In this document: in pieces, positions 1 to 8,772 of the stretch
Layout of the letters: each line of letters begins with the position of its first letter
How positions within the stretch are numbered: the stretch's first letter is position 1
Source of the DNA: Richelia sp. CSU_2_1
GTDB taxonomy: Bacteria; Cyanobacteriota; Cyanobacteriia; Cyanobacteriales; Microcoleaceae
DNA: 43,728 nucleotides
Assembly: GCA_012034575.1 (NCBI GenBank)
Contig: JAAUPF010000040.1
Location: 1 to 43,728, forward strand
Direction of reading: 5' to 3'
Notes under the pieces: model-generated
The model's database searches: none
The model's input: the letters and a program-made list of their open reading frames with translations, nothing else
Told to the model about the DNA's origin: nothing
Translations under genes and position numbers: made by a program

Positions 1-110
1 TATTTGCGGTGTTTGGAGTGAAGGATATATCGATTTCTCTGAATTCTGAAGTCACGTCTTGACCGATCTTTATACTCAGATCCGGGTTATCCACTCCCTT
101 TATTTGGTGG

Positions 111-171
111 TATGGTGCGTCGCTCGATAATAGTTGCCAGCAGCAGGAGTTGTTTGTGGCGACGCACCATA
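111..171. repeat. Inverted repeat, 13-bp arms
   Basis: TATGGTGCGTCGC (111-123) is repeated in inverse as GCGACGCACCATA (159-171), with a 35-bp spacer. A related phrase, GACGCACCATA, occurs near 26971, so this is probably one copy of a dispersed intergenic repeat. Apart from this and the heptamer array after it, the first 280 bases hold no gene I can support. Confidence 0.6.
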
Positions 172-226
172 CGCGGTCATAGATGATAAAGGGGTTTTTT
201 GACTCGGATTGGGTATTACTTACCAG

Positions 227-286
227 CTATCAACTATCAACTGTCAACTGTCAACTGTCAACTGTCAACTGTCAACTGTCAACTAT
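227..286. repeat. Heptanucleotide array (TCAACTG)n
   Basis: About eight units of a 7-bp repeat, mostly TCAACTG with two TCAACTA variants at the edges. The last unit runs into and forms the TAG stop codon (283-285) of the minus-strand peptidase gene. It resembles the short tandemly repeated heptamers (STRR) described in filamentous cyanobacteria. Confidence 0.9.
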
Positions 287-2376
287 TCAATATCGAGTTC
301 CCGCACTAAAAAAGCCCATTCATCTGCCAATTCTTCAATGATTTTAGCAGTAGGTTTTCCACCTCCGTGACCTGCTTTCGTTTCGATCCGAATTAACACG
401 GGTTGTTCTCCAGAATGCGCTGCTTGCAAAGCCGCAGCAAACTTAAAACTGTGAGCCGGAACAACTCGATCGTCCCTATCTGCTGTGGTAATCATTGTCG
501 CCGGATAAGCCGTTCCCGGTTTCAAATTGTGCAGGGGAGAATAGGCGTAAATTGCGGGAAATTCTTCGGGATTGTCGGGCGAACCGTATTCCGAAGTCCA
601 AGCCCAACCGATGGTAAATTTGTGGAATCGCAGCATATCCATGACCCCAACTGCCGGCAGGGCTGCACCAAACAAATCCGGGCGTTGGATCGCGCAGGCT
701 CCTACTAATAAACCGCCGTTACTGCCGCCCGCGATCGCCAATTTTGCAGGCTTGGTATACTTGTTTTCAATCAACCATTCTGCCGCGCTAATAAAGTCGT
801 CAAACACGTTTTGTTTGTTTGACTTCATGCCTGCTTGATGCCATTTTTCGCCGTACTCGCCACCGCCCCGCAAACAGGCTGTTGCGTAAACTCCGCCCAT
901 CTCCAACCACACGATCCTGCTAATCGAAAAACTCGGAGTCAGCGACACGCTAAAACCACCGTAGCCGTAGAGATAGGTAGGGTTATTTCCATCTAGCTGC
1001 AAGCCTTTTTTATGCGTGATAAACATCGGAACTTGCGTGCCGTCTTTGCTCGCATAAAATACTTGTTTTGTTTCGTAATCGTCCGGGTTGAAATCTACAT
1101 TTGGCTGTCGGTAAATGGAGCTTTCTCCTGTCTCCATATTGTAGCGATAAATGGTGTTTGGGGCCGTGAAACTGGTGTAAGCGTAAAAGGTTTCGATCTC
1201 GTGTCGCTTGCCGCCAAATCCTCCTGCCGAACCGATGCCGGGTAAGGCTACATCCCGCACGAAAGAGCCGTCTAAATTGAAGATTTTAATCTGAGTGTAG
1301 GCGTCTTTCAAGTAGGAGGCAACAAATCGATCGCTGAGGATGCTGATACCCGACAGAGTTTCTGCTGCTTCCGGGATAATTTCTGTGAATTTGGATTGAC
1401 TTTCATCGCCGGCTAGGGATGAGGGAGGAGGGTTTTGAGTGTCGATCGCAATTATCCGCCCGCAGGGTGCATTCAAGTCTGTTTGCAACCAAAATAATGA
1501 GCCTTCGTTGTCGATGAAATTGTACTCAGCCTCGAATTCATTAATCAGTTCGACAACCGGTGATTCTGGTGCAGTTAAATCTTTGTAAAAAATCAGATTT
1601 TTGGGGTCAGTGCCGCGCCAAACTGAAACGATCAAATACTTGCCATCTTCGGTTACTCCGCCGCCAAATCCCCATTCTTTTTGGTCGGGGCGATCGTAAA
1701 TTAAGACATCTTCAGATTGCGGCGTTCCTAGCTTGTGGTAAAACAGCTTTTGGTAGTAGTTAACGTCTTCAAATTGGGTCTTTTCGTTGGGTTCGTCGTA
1801 GCGGCTGTAAAAGAAACCTTGACCGTCTTGAGTCCATGATGCCCCGGAGAATTTGAGCCATTTTAAATGGTCTGATAAATCTTCGCCGGTTTCGATATTG
1901 CGAACTTTCCATTCTTGCCAATCTGACCCGGAACTTGACAAACCGTAAGCCATATATTTGGCATCTTCGCTGATAGCTATGCCACCGAGGGCGACGGTGC
2001 CATCTTCCGAAAGAGTGTTGGGGTCAATTAATACTTTGGGTTCGTCATCAAGGGATGTTAAAGTGTAGAGTACGGATTGATTTTGCAGACCGTCATTCTT
2101 GTAGTAGAAATAGCGATCGCCCTCTTTGAAAGGTATGCCGTATTTTTCGTAATCCCAAAGTTTGGTCAGCCGCTGTTTGATTTTTTCGCGGGCGGGAATT
2201 TCGCTGAGATAGCCGAAGGTGACTTGATTTTGCGCTTCTACCCAAGCCTTAGTTTCATCAGATTCGGGGTCTTCCAGCCACCTGTAGGGGTCGGATACTT
2301 TGACGCCGTGGTAGTCGTCAACGATGTCGCTTTTGCGAGTTGTGGGGTAGGTTAAAGGTCGATCGAATTCTGTCAT
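283..2376 (-). CDS. Prolyl oligopeptidase family serine peptidase (S9A)
   Basis: This is a full-length 697-residue prolyl oligopeptidase, which cuts short peptides after proline. The N-terminal third matches the S9A pattern (YRWLEDPES near residue 32), followed by the beta-propeller region, and the C-terminal alpha/beta-hydrolase domain carries the triad. Ser552 lies in GGSNGGLLVG, Asp635 in DRDDRVVP and His670 in AGHGGGKP, the same spacing as in mammalian POP. No signal peptide is visible, so it is probably cytoplasmic. The gene stands alone; the upstream neighbour recR runs in the same direction after about 300 bp of repeat-rich DNA. Its stop codon is formed by the last unit of a heptamer array. 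Confidence 0.95.
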   Translation of the reverse strand: MTEFDRPLTYPTTRKSDIVDDYHGVKVSDPYRWLEDPESDETKAWVEAQNQVTFGYLSEIPAREKIKQRLTKLWDYEKYGIPFKEGDRYFYYKNDGLQNQSVLYTLTSLDDEPKVLIDPNTLSEDGTVALGGIAISEDAKYMAYGLSSSGSDWQEWKVRNIETGEDLSDHLKWLKFSGASWTQDGQGFFYSRYDEPNEKTQFEDVNYYQKLFYHKLGTPQSEDVLIYDRPDQKEWGFGGGVTEDGKYLIVSVWRGTDPKNLIFYKDLTAPESPVVELINEFEAEYNFIDNEGSLFWLQTDLNAPCGRIIAIDTQNPPPSSLAGDESQSKFTEIIPEAAETLSGISILSDRFVASYLKDAYTQIKIFNLDGSFVRDVALPGIGSAGGFGGKRHEIETFYAYTSFTAPNTIYRYNMETGESSIYRQPNVDFNPDDYETKQVFYASKDGTQVPMFITHKKGLQLDGNNPTYLYGYGGFSVSLTPSFSISRIVWLEMGGVYATACLRGGGEYGEKWHQAGMKSNKQNVFDDFISAAEWLIENKYTKPAKLAIAGGSNGGLLVGACAIQRPDLFGAALPAVGVMDMLRFHKFTIGWAWTSEYGSPDNPEEFPAIYAYSPLHNLKPGTAYPATMITTADRDDRVVPAHSFKFAAALQAAHSGEQPVLIRIETKAGHGGGKPTAKIIEELADEWAFLVRELDIE

Positions 2377-2540
2377 GATTTTTGAGCTCGGGTAATTTTA
2401 TTCAGTGTAGCCTTTCTCAGCGACAACAGCAATTTAATTTATCAAAATAAGAAATAGTATTTATTAGTCATTAGTTATTAGTTCGATCGCTCGCAGGTAA
2501 TATCTGAGAAAGAGGTCGATCGCAATTTAAGGTTAGGTGG

Positions 2541-2593
2541 GGGCGGGTTTATTGGCTCGATCGTTTTTATTGTAGATATTTGCGAACCCGCCC
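2541..2593. repeat. Inverted repeat GGGCGGGTT / AACCCGCCC
   Basis: Nine-base arms (2541-2549 and 2585-2593) flank a 35-bp AT-rich spacer in the gap between the peptidase gene and recR. It could form a hairpin. The arms are of the type dispersed between cyanobacterial genes; I see no T-run that would make it a clear terminator. Confidence 0.5.
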
Positions 2594-2650
2594 GTACAAG
2601 AATGATGTCAATATATCAGGAACGATCGAACCAATAATTACAGTTAACTT

Positions 2651-2678
2651 CAACTGTCAACTATCAACTATCAACTAT
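2651..2678. repeat. Heptanucleotide array overlapping recR stop
   Basis: Four units of TCAACTG/TCAACTA. The final unit supplies the TAG stop (2675-2677) of recR, exactly as at the end of the peptidase gene. Confidence 0.85.
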
Positions 2679-3268
2679 TCCAATTCTCTCCTACCTTCCA
2701 AAGCGCGAGCCAGCGTTACCTCATCAGCATATTCCAAATCTCCGCCCATCGGCAAGCCAAAAGCGATGCGCGTCACCCGTGTAAAAGGCTTCAACAATCG
2801 ACCGATATAAAGTGTAGTAGTTTCGCCTTCCACACTGGGACTGATGGCAATAATTACTTCTTTAATTGTTTGCTGACTGACGCGCCTCACTAGAGGCTGA
2901 ATGTTCAATTGTTCCGGCCCGATTCCATCCATCGGGGAGATGACACCGCCGATAACGTGATATTTTCCGTGATATTCTCGCGTTTTTTCTAAAGCTATAA
3001 CATCGCGGGATTCTGATACTATGCAAATGGTAGAATCATCGCGGTTGGGATTGCGGCAAATTTCGCAAACCGGTTCGGCTGATAAGTGATAGCATACCTG
3101 ACACAAACCGACTTGCTGTTTCGCGTCGATTAAAGATTGAGCTAAAGCTTGTACTTCTTCGTCCGATCGCTTCAAAATATGTAATGCTAAACGCTGGGCT
3201 GTTTTCGGTCCGACTCCGGGCAAGCGCTGCAATTGTTCGATCAAACGGGCTAAAGGTCTAGTGTACAT
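2675..3268 (-). CDS. recR: Recombination mediator RecR
   Basis: RecR is the 197-residue ring-forming partner of RecO/RecF that helps load RecA on gapped DNA. The usual order is visible: a helix-hairpin-helix segment ([14 protein letters not shown], about residues 15-28), a four-cysteine zinc finger (Cys56, Cys59, Cys68, Cys71), then a Toprim domain (about 79-175) starting at [10 protein letters not shown], with the typical [12 protein letters not shown] loop. Length is normal for the family. The GGAAGAA array ends only 5 bp upstream of the start codon, so the leader consists largely of repeat. Confidence 0.97.
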   Translation of the reverse strand: MYTRPLARLIEQLQRLPGVGPKTAQRLALHILKRSDEEVQALAQSLIDAKQQVGLCQVCYHLSAEPVCEICRNPNRDDSTICIVSESRDVIALEKTREYHGKYHVIGGVISPMDGIGPEQLNIQPLVRRVSQQTIKEVIIAISPSVEGETTTLYIGRLLKPFTRVTRIAFGLPMGGDLEYADEVTLARALEGRRELE

Positions 3269-3273
3269 AAAAT

Positions 3274-3319
3274 GAAGGAAGAAGGAAGAAGGAAGAAGGA
3301 AGAAGGAAGAGGGAAGAAG
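3274..3319. repeat. Heptanucleotide array (GGAAGAA)n
   Basis: About six units of GGAAGAA immediately upstream of recR. The same heptamer occurs inside the egtB coding sequence at 29636-29750. Confidence 0.9.
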
Positions 3320-3370
3320 TTGTTTGTTCGTAGTACGGACTTCAGTCCGTTATTGGTTACTTTTTAATTG

Positions 3371-3460
3371 AAAAGACTAAAGTCTTTACTACGAATCTGG
3401 AAAAGACTAAAGTCTTTACTACGAACCTGGAGAGGACTAAAGTCCTTACTACGAACTTGA
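3371..3460. repeat. 30-bp tandem repeat, three units
   Basis: Three units of exactly 30 bp (3371-3400, 3401-3430, 3431-3460). Each contains a small palindrome of the type AAGACTAAAGTCTT followed by TACTACGAA. The third unit has compensating changes (AGGACTAAAGTCCT) that keep the palindrome intact, which suggests selection or gene conversion on a hairpin. A fourth, inverted half-unit (GTAGTACGGACTTCAGTCCG) begins near 3331. The motif also recurs in decayed form near 32110-32165. Confidence 0.85.
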
Positions 3461-3468
3461 GATTTAGA

Positions 3469-3837
3469 TTAGCCTCCACTAATTTTAGCTTTATAGCCCA
3501 ATTTTGTCAGGAGTTCGAGTAGCTTTTGCTTGTGTTCGCCTTGAATTTCGATTTCATTATCTTTAACTGTTCCGCCCGTACCGCATTGAGCTTTTAACTG
3601 CTTTGCTAAAGCTGTTAAAGTTTCGGGTTTTTCTTGAAAGCCGCTGATGACAGTAACTGTTTTGCCGCCTCGTCCTTTGCGGGATGCTTGTACTTTTAAA
3701 TTTTGTTGGTTTGGGGGAAGTTCCGGCACTGCGCGTTCGAGGGCTGCTGAGTTGTCAACATTGCCAAACTCGGAGTAAACAATTCGTTTTCCTGATTGGT
3801 TATTTGTATTGGAGTTTTTTGGTTTTGATGTACTCAT
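3469..3837 (-). CDS. SUI1/YciH-family translation initiation factor
   Basis: A 122-residue protein with a C-terminal SUI1 (eIF1-like) fold. The diagnostic stretch is SRKGRGGKTVTVISGF (about residues 52-67), followed by LAKQLKAQCGTGGTVKD and the ending LGYKAKISGG. Bacterial YciH-type proteins bind the 30S subunit and influence start-site fidelity. The first 45 residues are polar and low-complexity and look disordered, as is usual for cyanobacterial members. The gene is single, in the same direction as recR but separated by the 30-bp repeats. Confidence 0.92.
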   Translation of the reverse strand: MSTSKPKNSNTNNQSGKRIVYSEFGNVDNSAALERAVPELPPNQQNLKVQASRKGRGGKTVTVISGFQEKPETLTALAKQLKAQCGTGGTVKDNEIEIQGEHKQKLLELLTKLGYKAKISGG

Positions 3838-4037
3838 AGTAGTTTGGTATTTGGGATTTTTTAAGTTTTTAACTATTTAACTAAAAAAATCTCAGTTGGG
3901 AACTGGGAATTGGTAATTTGTTCGGGGAAATTGTATTAACAAGAATGATACTACTTGACATGATATCATATTAGTCCCGGTTAAAGAAATATTTGGCACC
4001 ACGATCGAAAACCTGTAGGGCGGGTTCACCAAGAGCT

Positions 4038-4328
4038 TTAAAGGATACCCTTTTCAATTGAATTAGCGATCGCTCTAATTCCATCTAGCGGATCGCGTAG
4101 GTTTTCTCGTGCCTTTGAAAGAATATTTACGTAGTCTTTAGAAAATATTACTGATACAACTTTCTCCAACACTGCTTCAAGATCCCAAAGAACACGTTGT
4201 TCAGCTTGGTCTTCAAACAACGAAGGATGTTCTTCCTGATTAAATCTAAATAACCATTCAAGCAATACAAGGGCTTCATCATCGCTAAGACTTAAAGACA
4301 CAGTTTTATTTCCTTCTGTAGATTCCAT
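4038..4328 (-). CDS. Hypothetical protein, 96 residues
   Basis: Small acidic helical protein that I do not recognise. The chosen start is the ATG at 4328, preceded by a GAGGGG stretch; a GTG at 4337 would add three residues. Visible features are a polar N-terminus, the leucine-rich segment DDEALVLLEWLFRFNQ and a C-terminal segment that looks helical. The make-up is like many cyanobacterial proteins of unknown role. It lies alone between the SUI1 gene and the divergently transcribed trpB, and no membrane segment is visible. Confidence 0.65.
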   Translation of the reverse strand: MESTEGNKTVSLSLSDDEALVLLEWLFRFNQEEHPSLFEDQAEQRVLWDLEAVLEKVVSVIFSKDYVNILSKARENLRDPLDGIRAIANSIEKGIL

Positions 4329-4556
4329 GCCCCTCACCCTCCACGTTCAAGAACATTTTGTAGTTTTGCAAGATTCAGTTTCCAGCCACTAATAAATTGA
4401 CCCGACGGAGAAACCCTTACAGAAGAATATATTGAAGGCTAGAACGAACTTCCGCCATCAAGCGCGATTTCTGCCATCCCTCCCGATCTTACCCGATCGC
4501 CCACCGTCACATCCACTCGATATAATAAAATTTGTCCCATTATCCCCCCAAAATCC

Positions 4557-5798
4557 GTGACAGTTACACCCCTGAATCTCACCACAGAAACCACCGCCCA
4601 ACGTCCCGACTCCCTCGGCAGATTTGGCAAATTCGGCGGCAAATACGTCCCCGAAACACTCATGCCCGCTTTGTTCGAGCTCGAAGCCGCTTTTCACCAG
4701 TACCGCAACGAACCGGAATTTCAACAGCAACTCCAACAATTACTTAAAGATTATGTCGGCCGCCCCAGCCCATTATATTTCGCCGAACGCCTTACCGAAC
4801 ACTACGCAAAACCAGACGGAACAGGCCCGCAAATTTACCTCAAACGCGAAGATTTAAACCACACTGGAGCACACAAAATCAACAACGCTTTGGCTCAAGC
4901 ATTGCTCGCAAAACGCATGGGCAAACAGCGAATTATTGCTGAAACTGGTGCCGGCCAGCACGGCGTTGCTACCGCTACAGTTTGCGCGCGTTTCGGTTTG
5001 GAATGCGTGGTTTACATGGGCGTTCACGACATGGAAAGACAGGCTTTAAATGTATTTAGAATGCGCTTGATGGGTGCCGAAGTGCGGCCGGTAGCTGCGG
5101 GTACGGGAACGCTTAAAGATGCAACTTCTGAAGCGATTCGCGATTGGGTGACAAATGTCGAAACAACTCATTACATTCTCGGTTCCGTAGCGGGGCCGCA
5201 TCCTTACCCGATGTTGGTGCGCGATTTTCATGCAATTATCGGTCAAGAAACTCGCGCTCAATGTCAGGAAAAATGGGGCGGTTTGCCGGATATTTTATTA
5301 GCTTGCGTCGGTGGCGGTTCTAATGCAATGGGACTTTTCCACGAGTTTGTCGGGGAAGAAACTGTTAGATTGATCGGCGTTGAAGCAGCGGGCGAAGGCG
5401 TAGATACGGAGAAACACGCTGCGACTTTAACTAAGGGAAGTGTCGGAGTTTTGCACGGGGCGATGAGTTATTTGCTGCAAGATAGTGAGGGTCAAGTTAT
5501 CGAGCCACATTCGATTAGTGCGGGTTTGGATTATCCGGGTGTCGGGCCGGAACACAGTTATTTGAAGGATATCGGTAGGGCTGAATATTACGGCGTGACG
5601 GATAAAGAAGCTCTGGCGGCTTTTCAGAGACTTTCGCTGTTAGAGGGGATTATTCCGGCTTTAGAAACTGCTCATGCGATCGCTTATTTGGAGGTTCTTT
5701 GCCCGCAATTAACTGGCACTCCGCGCATCGTGCTTAACTGTTCGGGAAGGGGAGATAAAGATGTGAATACTGTGGCTAAAGTTATGGAATTGGGTTAG
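4557..5798 (+). CDS. trpB: Tryptophan synthase beta subunit
   Basis: TrpB condenses indole with serine to make tryptophan, using pyridoxal phosphate. The 413-residue protein has the family opening [19 protein letters not shown], the PLP lysine Lys107 in [10 protein letters not shown], the catalytic [11 protein letters not shown] loop, the phosphate-binding [10 protein letters not shown] and the late CSGRGDKD motif. It is the trpB1 type that pairs with TrpA. The start is a GTG; a TATAAT box at 4521-4526 lies 31 bp upstream, leaving a very short leader without an obvious Shine-Dalgarno. No other trp gene is nearby, as is common in cyanobacteria with dispersed trp genes. Confidence 0.97.
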   Translation: MTVTPLNLTTETTAQRPDSLGRFGKFGGKYVPETLMPALFELEAAFHQYRNEPEFQQQLQQLLKDYVGRPSPLYFAERLTEHYAKPDGTGPQIYLKREDLNHTGAHKINNALAQALLAKRMGKQRIIAETGAGQHGVATATVCARFGLECVVYMGVHDMERQALNVFRMRLMGAEVRPVAAGTGTLKDATSEAIRDWVTNVETTHYILGSVAGPHPYPMLVRDFHAIIGQETRAQCQEKWGGLPDILLACVGGGSNAMGLFHEFVGEETVRLIGVEAAGEGVDTEKHAATLTKGSVGVLHGAMSYLLQDSEGQVIEPHSISAGLDYPGVGPEHSYLKDIGRAEYYGVTDKEALAAFQRLSLLEGIIPALETAHAIAYLEVLCPQLTGTPRIVLNCSGRGDKDVNTVAKVMELG

Positions 5799-5809
5799 AT
5801 CCCCCCCAG

Positions 5810-5901
5810 CCCCCCTTAATAAGGGGGGAGCAAGAGCAAGAGCGAGATTCGGATAAAAACGAAGGAACTCAAGCACTCAAAGTCCCCCTTAAGAAGGGGG
5901 A
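5810..5901. repeat. Two C/G-run hairpins downstream of trpB
   Basis: CCCCCCTTAATAAGGGGGG (5810-5828) is a perfect 9-bp stem around one base. TCCCCCTTAAGAAGGGGGA (5883-5901) is a second, related hairpin. Neither is followed by a T-run, so they look more like a dispersed repeat pair than a classical terminator, although the position just after trpB would suit transcript end formation. Confidence 0.65.
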
Positions 5902-6009
5902 TTTAGGGCGATCGAGATTCGAGTTACTAAATTTATGGAATTGAATTCGATCGCACTGTAGCAATCAATATAGCAATCACTAACAATACTCGATCGTTCG
6001 GTTTAGATT

Positions 6010-6516
6010 ATGTACAAGCTTTGGGTTTTGATGTCTTTAGGATTTCTCGCAGTTCTATCTAGTTGTGCTAATCTAATTTCGGAGATATCTCCCCAACCAA
6101 CTCCCATGAATATTAATCTTGCTCCCAGTGCGCTTTCCGACTTAGAAAAAGCCGTTAACCAACAGGTAAATCAATATCGCGCATCTAAAAAATTGCCGCC
6201 GCTAAGTCTCGATCCGCGAATTAGTCAGATAGCAAGAATTCATAGCGAAAATATGGCAAAGGGGAAAGTTAAGTTTAGCCACGATGGATTTGAAGCCAGG
6301 GCAAAGTCGATCGTGATTCCCTATCAAAGTTTCGCGGAAAATGTGGCTTACAATATGGGCTACAGCGACCCGGTGCGCAATGCTGTGGAAGGTTGGATTA
6401 AAAGTGAGGGCCACCGCAAGAATATTGAGGGTCAATTTAATTTGACGGGAATTGGGATTGCGAAAAATGCTAAAGGCGAGTATTATTTTACTCAGCTTTT
6501 TGTCCGCAGTAGATGA
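6010..6516 (+). CDS. CAP/SCP-domain lipoprotein
   Basis: 168-residue exported protein. The N-terminus is a lipoprotein signal with lipobox LSSC (Cys19), so the mature protein is probably lipid-anchored. The rest is a bacterial CAP (SCP/PR1-like) domain. It has NQQVNQYRASKKLPPLSLDPRI, then the histidine-containing HSENMAKGK and FSHDGFEAR, then AENVAYNMG, GWIKSEGHRKNIEG and TGIGIA, the usual CAP order. Function of bacterial CAP proteins is mostly unknown. The TGA stop is directly followed by an AGTTGAC heptamer array. Confidence 0.93.
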   Translation: MYKLWVLMSLGFLAVLSSCANLISEISPQPTPMNINLAPSALSDLEKAVNQQVNQYRASKKLPPLSLDPRISQIARIHSENMAKGKVKFSHDGFEARAKSIVIPYQSFAENVAYNMGYSDPVRNAVEGWIKSEGHRKNIEGQFNLTGIGIAKNAKGEYYFTQLFVRSR

Positions 6517-6707
6517 GTTGACAGTTGACAGTTGACAGTTGACAGTTGTTCGGAAGTAGGGGCGAAGCGAAGCGGAGGGGGTGCCCCCGTGCCCGCCCTC
6601 ATAGTTGACAGTTGACAGTCGATCGCCAATTACCAATTACCAATTACCAACTACCAATTACCATTACCAATTACCAATTACCAATTACCAATTACCAATT
6701 ACCAATT
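6517..6707. repeat. Composite heptamer region: (GTTGACA)n and (CAATTAC)n
   Basis: Two heptamer types in one spacer. GTTGACA units occur at 6517-6549 and 6603-6620. CAATTAC units run from about 6627 to 6707 and touch the ATG of the RNase D gene at 6709. Between them (6550-6600) is a GC-rich GAAGCGAAGCGGAGGGGGTGCCCCCG stretch, written here only in part as GGGGGTGCCCCC, which can fold into a hairpin. Confidence 0.9.
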
Positions 6708-6708
6708 C

Positions 6709-7341
6709 ATGGAATTTGCAGATTTTCAGGTGTGCGATCGAGATATTTCCGATGCTCTGTTATCTTACTATTTGACAGCGGGGGCGATCGCCGTCGATAC
6801 TGAAACTATGGGTTTGCTGCCTTGGCGCGATCGACTATGTTTGGTGCAGTTGTGCGATCCGAAAGGTAAAGTCGCGGCGGTAAAAATTGCTAAAGGCCAA
6901 ACAGCGGCCCCGAATTTAAAAACTTTAATGGAAGCTGCAAATATTGAGAAAGTATTTCACTTTGCTCGCTTTGATATGGCAACAATGCGTTACAATTTAA
7001 GTATTGACATTGCACCTGTTTTCTGCACGAAAATAGCTAGCAAACTTGCCAGAACTTACACGGGCAAACACGGACTAAAAGACTTAATTCTCGAATTGGA
7101 AAAAGTAGAATTAAATAAAACTTCTCAAAGTTCGGATTGGGGAAATTTTGACAATCTTTCAGAGGATCAACTGCGGTATGCTGCGAATGATGTTCGCTAT
7201 TTGCTGGGTGCCAAACAGAAGTTGACTGCGATGTTGCAGCGCGAGGAACGTTGGGAAATTGCCAAACAGTGTTTCGAGTGTTTGCCGGTGTTTGTAAGTT
7301 TGGATTTATTGCAGTACAAAGATGTTTTCGAGCATGGTTGA
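6709..7341 (+). CDS. RNase D-like 3'-5' exonuclease
   Basis: 210-residue DEDDy exonuclease domain, the catalytic half of RNase D, which trims the 3' ends of tRNA precursors and other RNAs. Exo I is AVDTETMGL (Asp30, Glu32), Exo II is FHFARFDMATM and Exo III is AANDVRYLL with its tyrosine. The HRDC domains of full-length RNase D (about 370 residues in E. coli) are missing, as is usual for the short cyanobacterial form. The CAATTAC array abuts the start codon, so no normal Shine-Dalgarno is present. Confidence 0.93.
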   Translation: MEFADFQVCDRDISDALLSYYLTAGAIAVDTETMGLLPWRDRLCLVQLCDPKGKVAAVKIAKGQTAAPNLKTLMEAANIEKVFHFARFDMATMRYNLSIDIAPVFCTKIASKLARTYTGKHGLKDLILELEKVELNKTSQSSDWGNFDNLSEDQLRYAANDVRYLLGAKQKLTAMLQREERWEIAKQCFECLPVFVSLDLLQYKDVFEHG

Positions 7342-7388
7342 AAACTGTCTCGCGAGTTTTTTTTTCCGTAACAATATTGGGATTATAT

Positions 7389-7413
7389 GTAGGGTGCGCA
7401 CTGCGCACCTTAC
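7389..7413. repeat. Dispersed palindrome GTAGGGTGCGC...GCGCACCTTAC
   Basis: A 25-bp near-palindrome between the RNase D and alanine dehydrogenase genes. A second member with the same arms lies at 28024-28052. It is likely a small dispersed hairpin element. Confidence 0.75.
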
Positions 7414-7535
7414 CGCAAACTCCGGCATAAACTTATCAATTTGTCACAGTAACAAATAGGTTTCTGACTGTTTGGTTGGGCGGAGTGAAACCGAAGTTTT
7501 GCTCGTACTCAACCCAACCTACAAATAATGGGAAG

Positions 7536-8624
7536 CTAATCAGCTAAATCGGGAAAAACTTCGCGCACCGCCGGATGCACCAATTGGTGATTTTGCACGT
7601 TCAATCCCTTCGCCAAACTCAGGTTATTTTCCAAAGCTTTAATCCCGCTATTTGCTAACTGCAATACGTAAGGCAAAGTGCTGTTATTCAAAGCTTGAGT
7701 TGCCGTCCAAGGCACGGCACCAGGCATATTTGGCACACCGTAATGCACGACTCCTTCCTTAATATAGGTAGGATTTGTGTGAGAAGTTGCCCGCACAGTT
7801 TCGATGCAGCCACCTTGATCCACAGCCACATCAACAATTACAGAACCGGGGTGCATTTTAGCCACAAATTCCCGAGAAACCAGCACCGGAGCTTTTTTCC
7901 CCAACACTAAAACTGCACCAATTAATAAATCAGCATCGGGAACCACCGCTTCAATTTGCAAAGGACTGCTGTAAAGGTATTCCACTCGGGAACCGAACAG
8001 AGTTTCCAAATAAGCCAAACGTTCTACATTGACATCCAAAATCTGCACTCTCGCGCCCATTCCTACGGCAATTCTGGCTGCTTCCGTACCGACGATGCCG
8101 CCGCCCAAAATTACAACTTTGCCCGGTCTTACCCCCGGAACGCCGCCCAAAAGTACGCCTCGGCCGCCCTGCTGCCGTTCTAAAAATCGAGCTCCAAACT
8201 GCACTGACAAACGCCCTGCAATGATGCTCATCGGCGTTAGCAAGGGCAATTTCTTGTCGGGAAGTTCGACAGTTTCGTAGGCGATGGCTTGGACTCCGCT
8301 GTTAATTAAATGCTCAGTCAAAGTTCGATCGGCCGCTAAATGCAAATATGTAAATAGCAACTGCTGTTTCTGAATCAGCGGATATTCAGCAGGTAGCGGT
8401 TCCTTAACTTTAACAATTAGCTCTCGACTCCAAGCATCCTCAGGTTTTGAGACAATCTTAGCCCCTGCTTGAATGTAATCTTCGTCACTGAAACCTGCCC
8501 CAGTACCGGCATTAGTTTCGACAAAAACTGCGTGACCTCGGTCAGAACAGGCCCGGACGCTTGTCGGACTCAGGCCAACTCGAAACTCCAAATCTTTAAT
8601 TTCCTTGGGGACGCCTATTTCCAT
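7536..8624 (-). CDS. ald: Alanine dehydrogenase
   Basis: Ald converts alanine to pyruvate and ammonia with NAD (or the reverse). The 362-residue protein begins with MEIGVPKEIKDLEFRVGLSP, characteristic of the family. It has a central Rossmann segment KVVILGGGIVGTEAARIAVGMG followed by QILDVN, and a late YGVPNMPGAVPWTATQALN stretch. The start is supported by GAGG seven bases upstream. Upstream (8640-8700) TACAAT or TAGAAT on the minus strand could be a -10 box. Downstream is a pair of oppositely directed genes' ends with no clear terminator. Single gene, convergent with RNase D. Confidence 0.96.
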   Translation of the reverse strand: MEIGVPKEIKDLEFRVGLSPTSVRACSDRGHAVFVETNAGTGAGFSDEDYIQAGAKIVSKPEDAWSRELIVKVKEPLPAEYPLIQKQQLLFTYLHLAADRTLTEHLINSGVQAIAYETVELPDKKLPLLTPMSIIAGRLSVQFGARFLERQQGGRGVLLGGVPGVRPGKVVILGGGIVGTEAARIAVGMGARVQILDVNVERLAYLETLFGSRVEYLYSSPLQIEAVVPDADLLIGAVLVLGKKAPVLVSREFVAKMHPGSVIVDVAVDQGGCIETVRATSHTNPTYIKEGVVHYGVPNMPGAVPWTATQALNNSTLPYVLQLANSGIKALENNLSLAKGLNVQNHQLVHPAVREVFPDLAD

Positions 8625-8730
8625 TTAATACCTCAAATTTTAGCCGTAGTTCGATCGAATCTAACCCTCAAAAAAATTTCCTAGGGTATAATTCTATTGT
8701 AGGTTTGAGATTCTGAAATTCAGCTAACCT

Positions 8731-8772
8731 AGGAAAAGATTTTTAGGAAAAAATTTTTAGGAAAAGATTTTT
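8731..8772. repeat. 14-bp tandem repeat overlapping a gene end
   Basis: Three units of 14 bp, AGGAAAAGATTTTT with one variant, at 8731-8744, 8745-8758 and 8759-8772. The last unit codes for the C-terminal residues of the minus-strand methyltransferase, and the middle one contains its stop. Confidence 0.85.

Noticed and set aside
3371..3460. Possible small CRISPR array
   Set aside because: The 30-bp units are directly adjacent with no spacers, contain a palindrome, and no cas genes are present.
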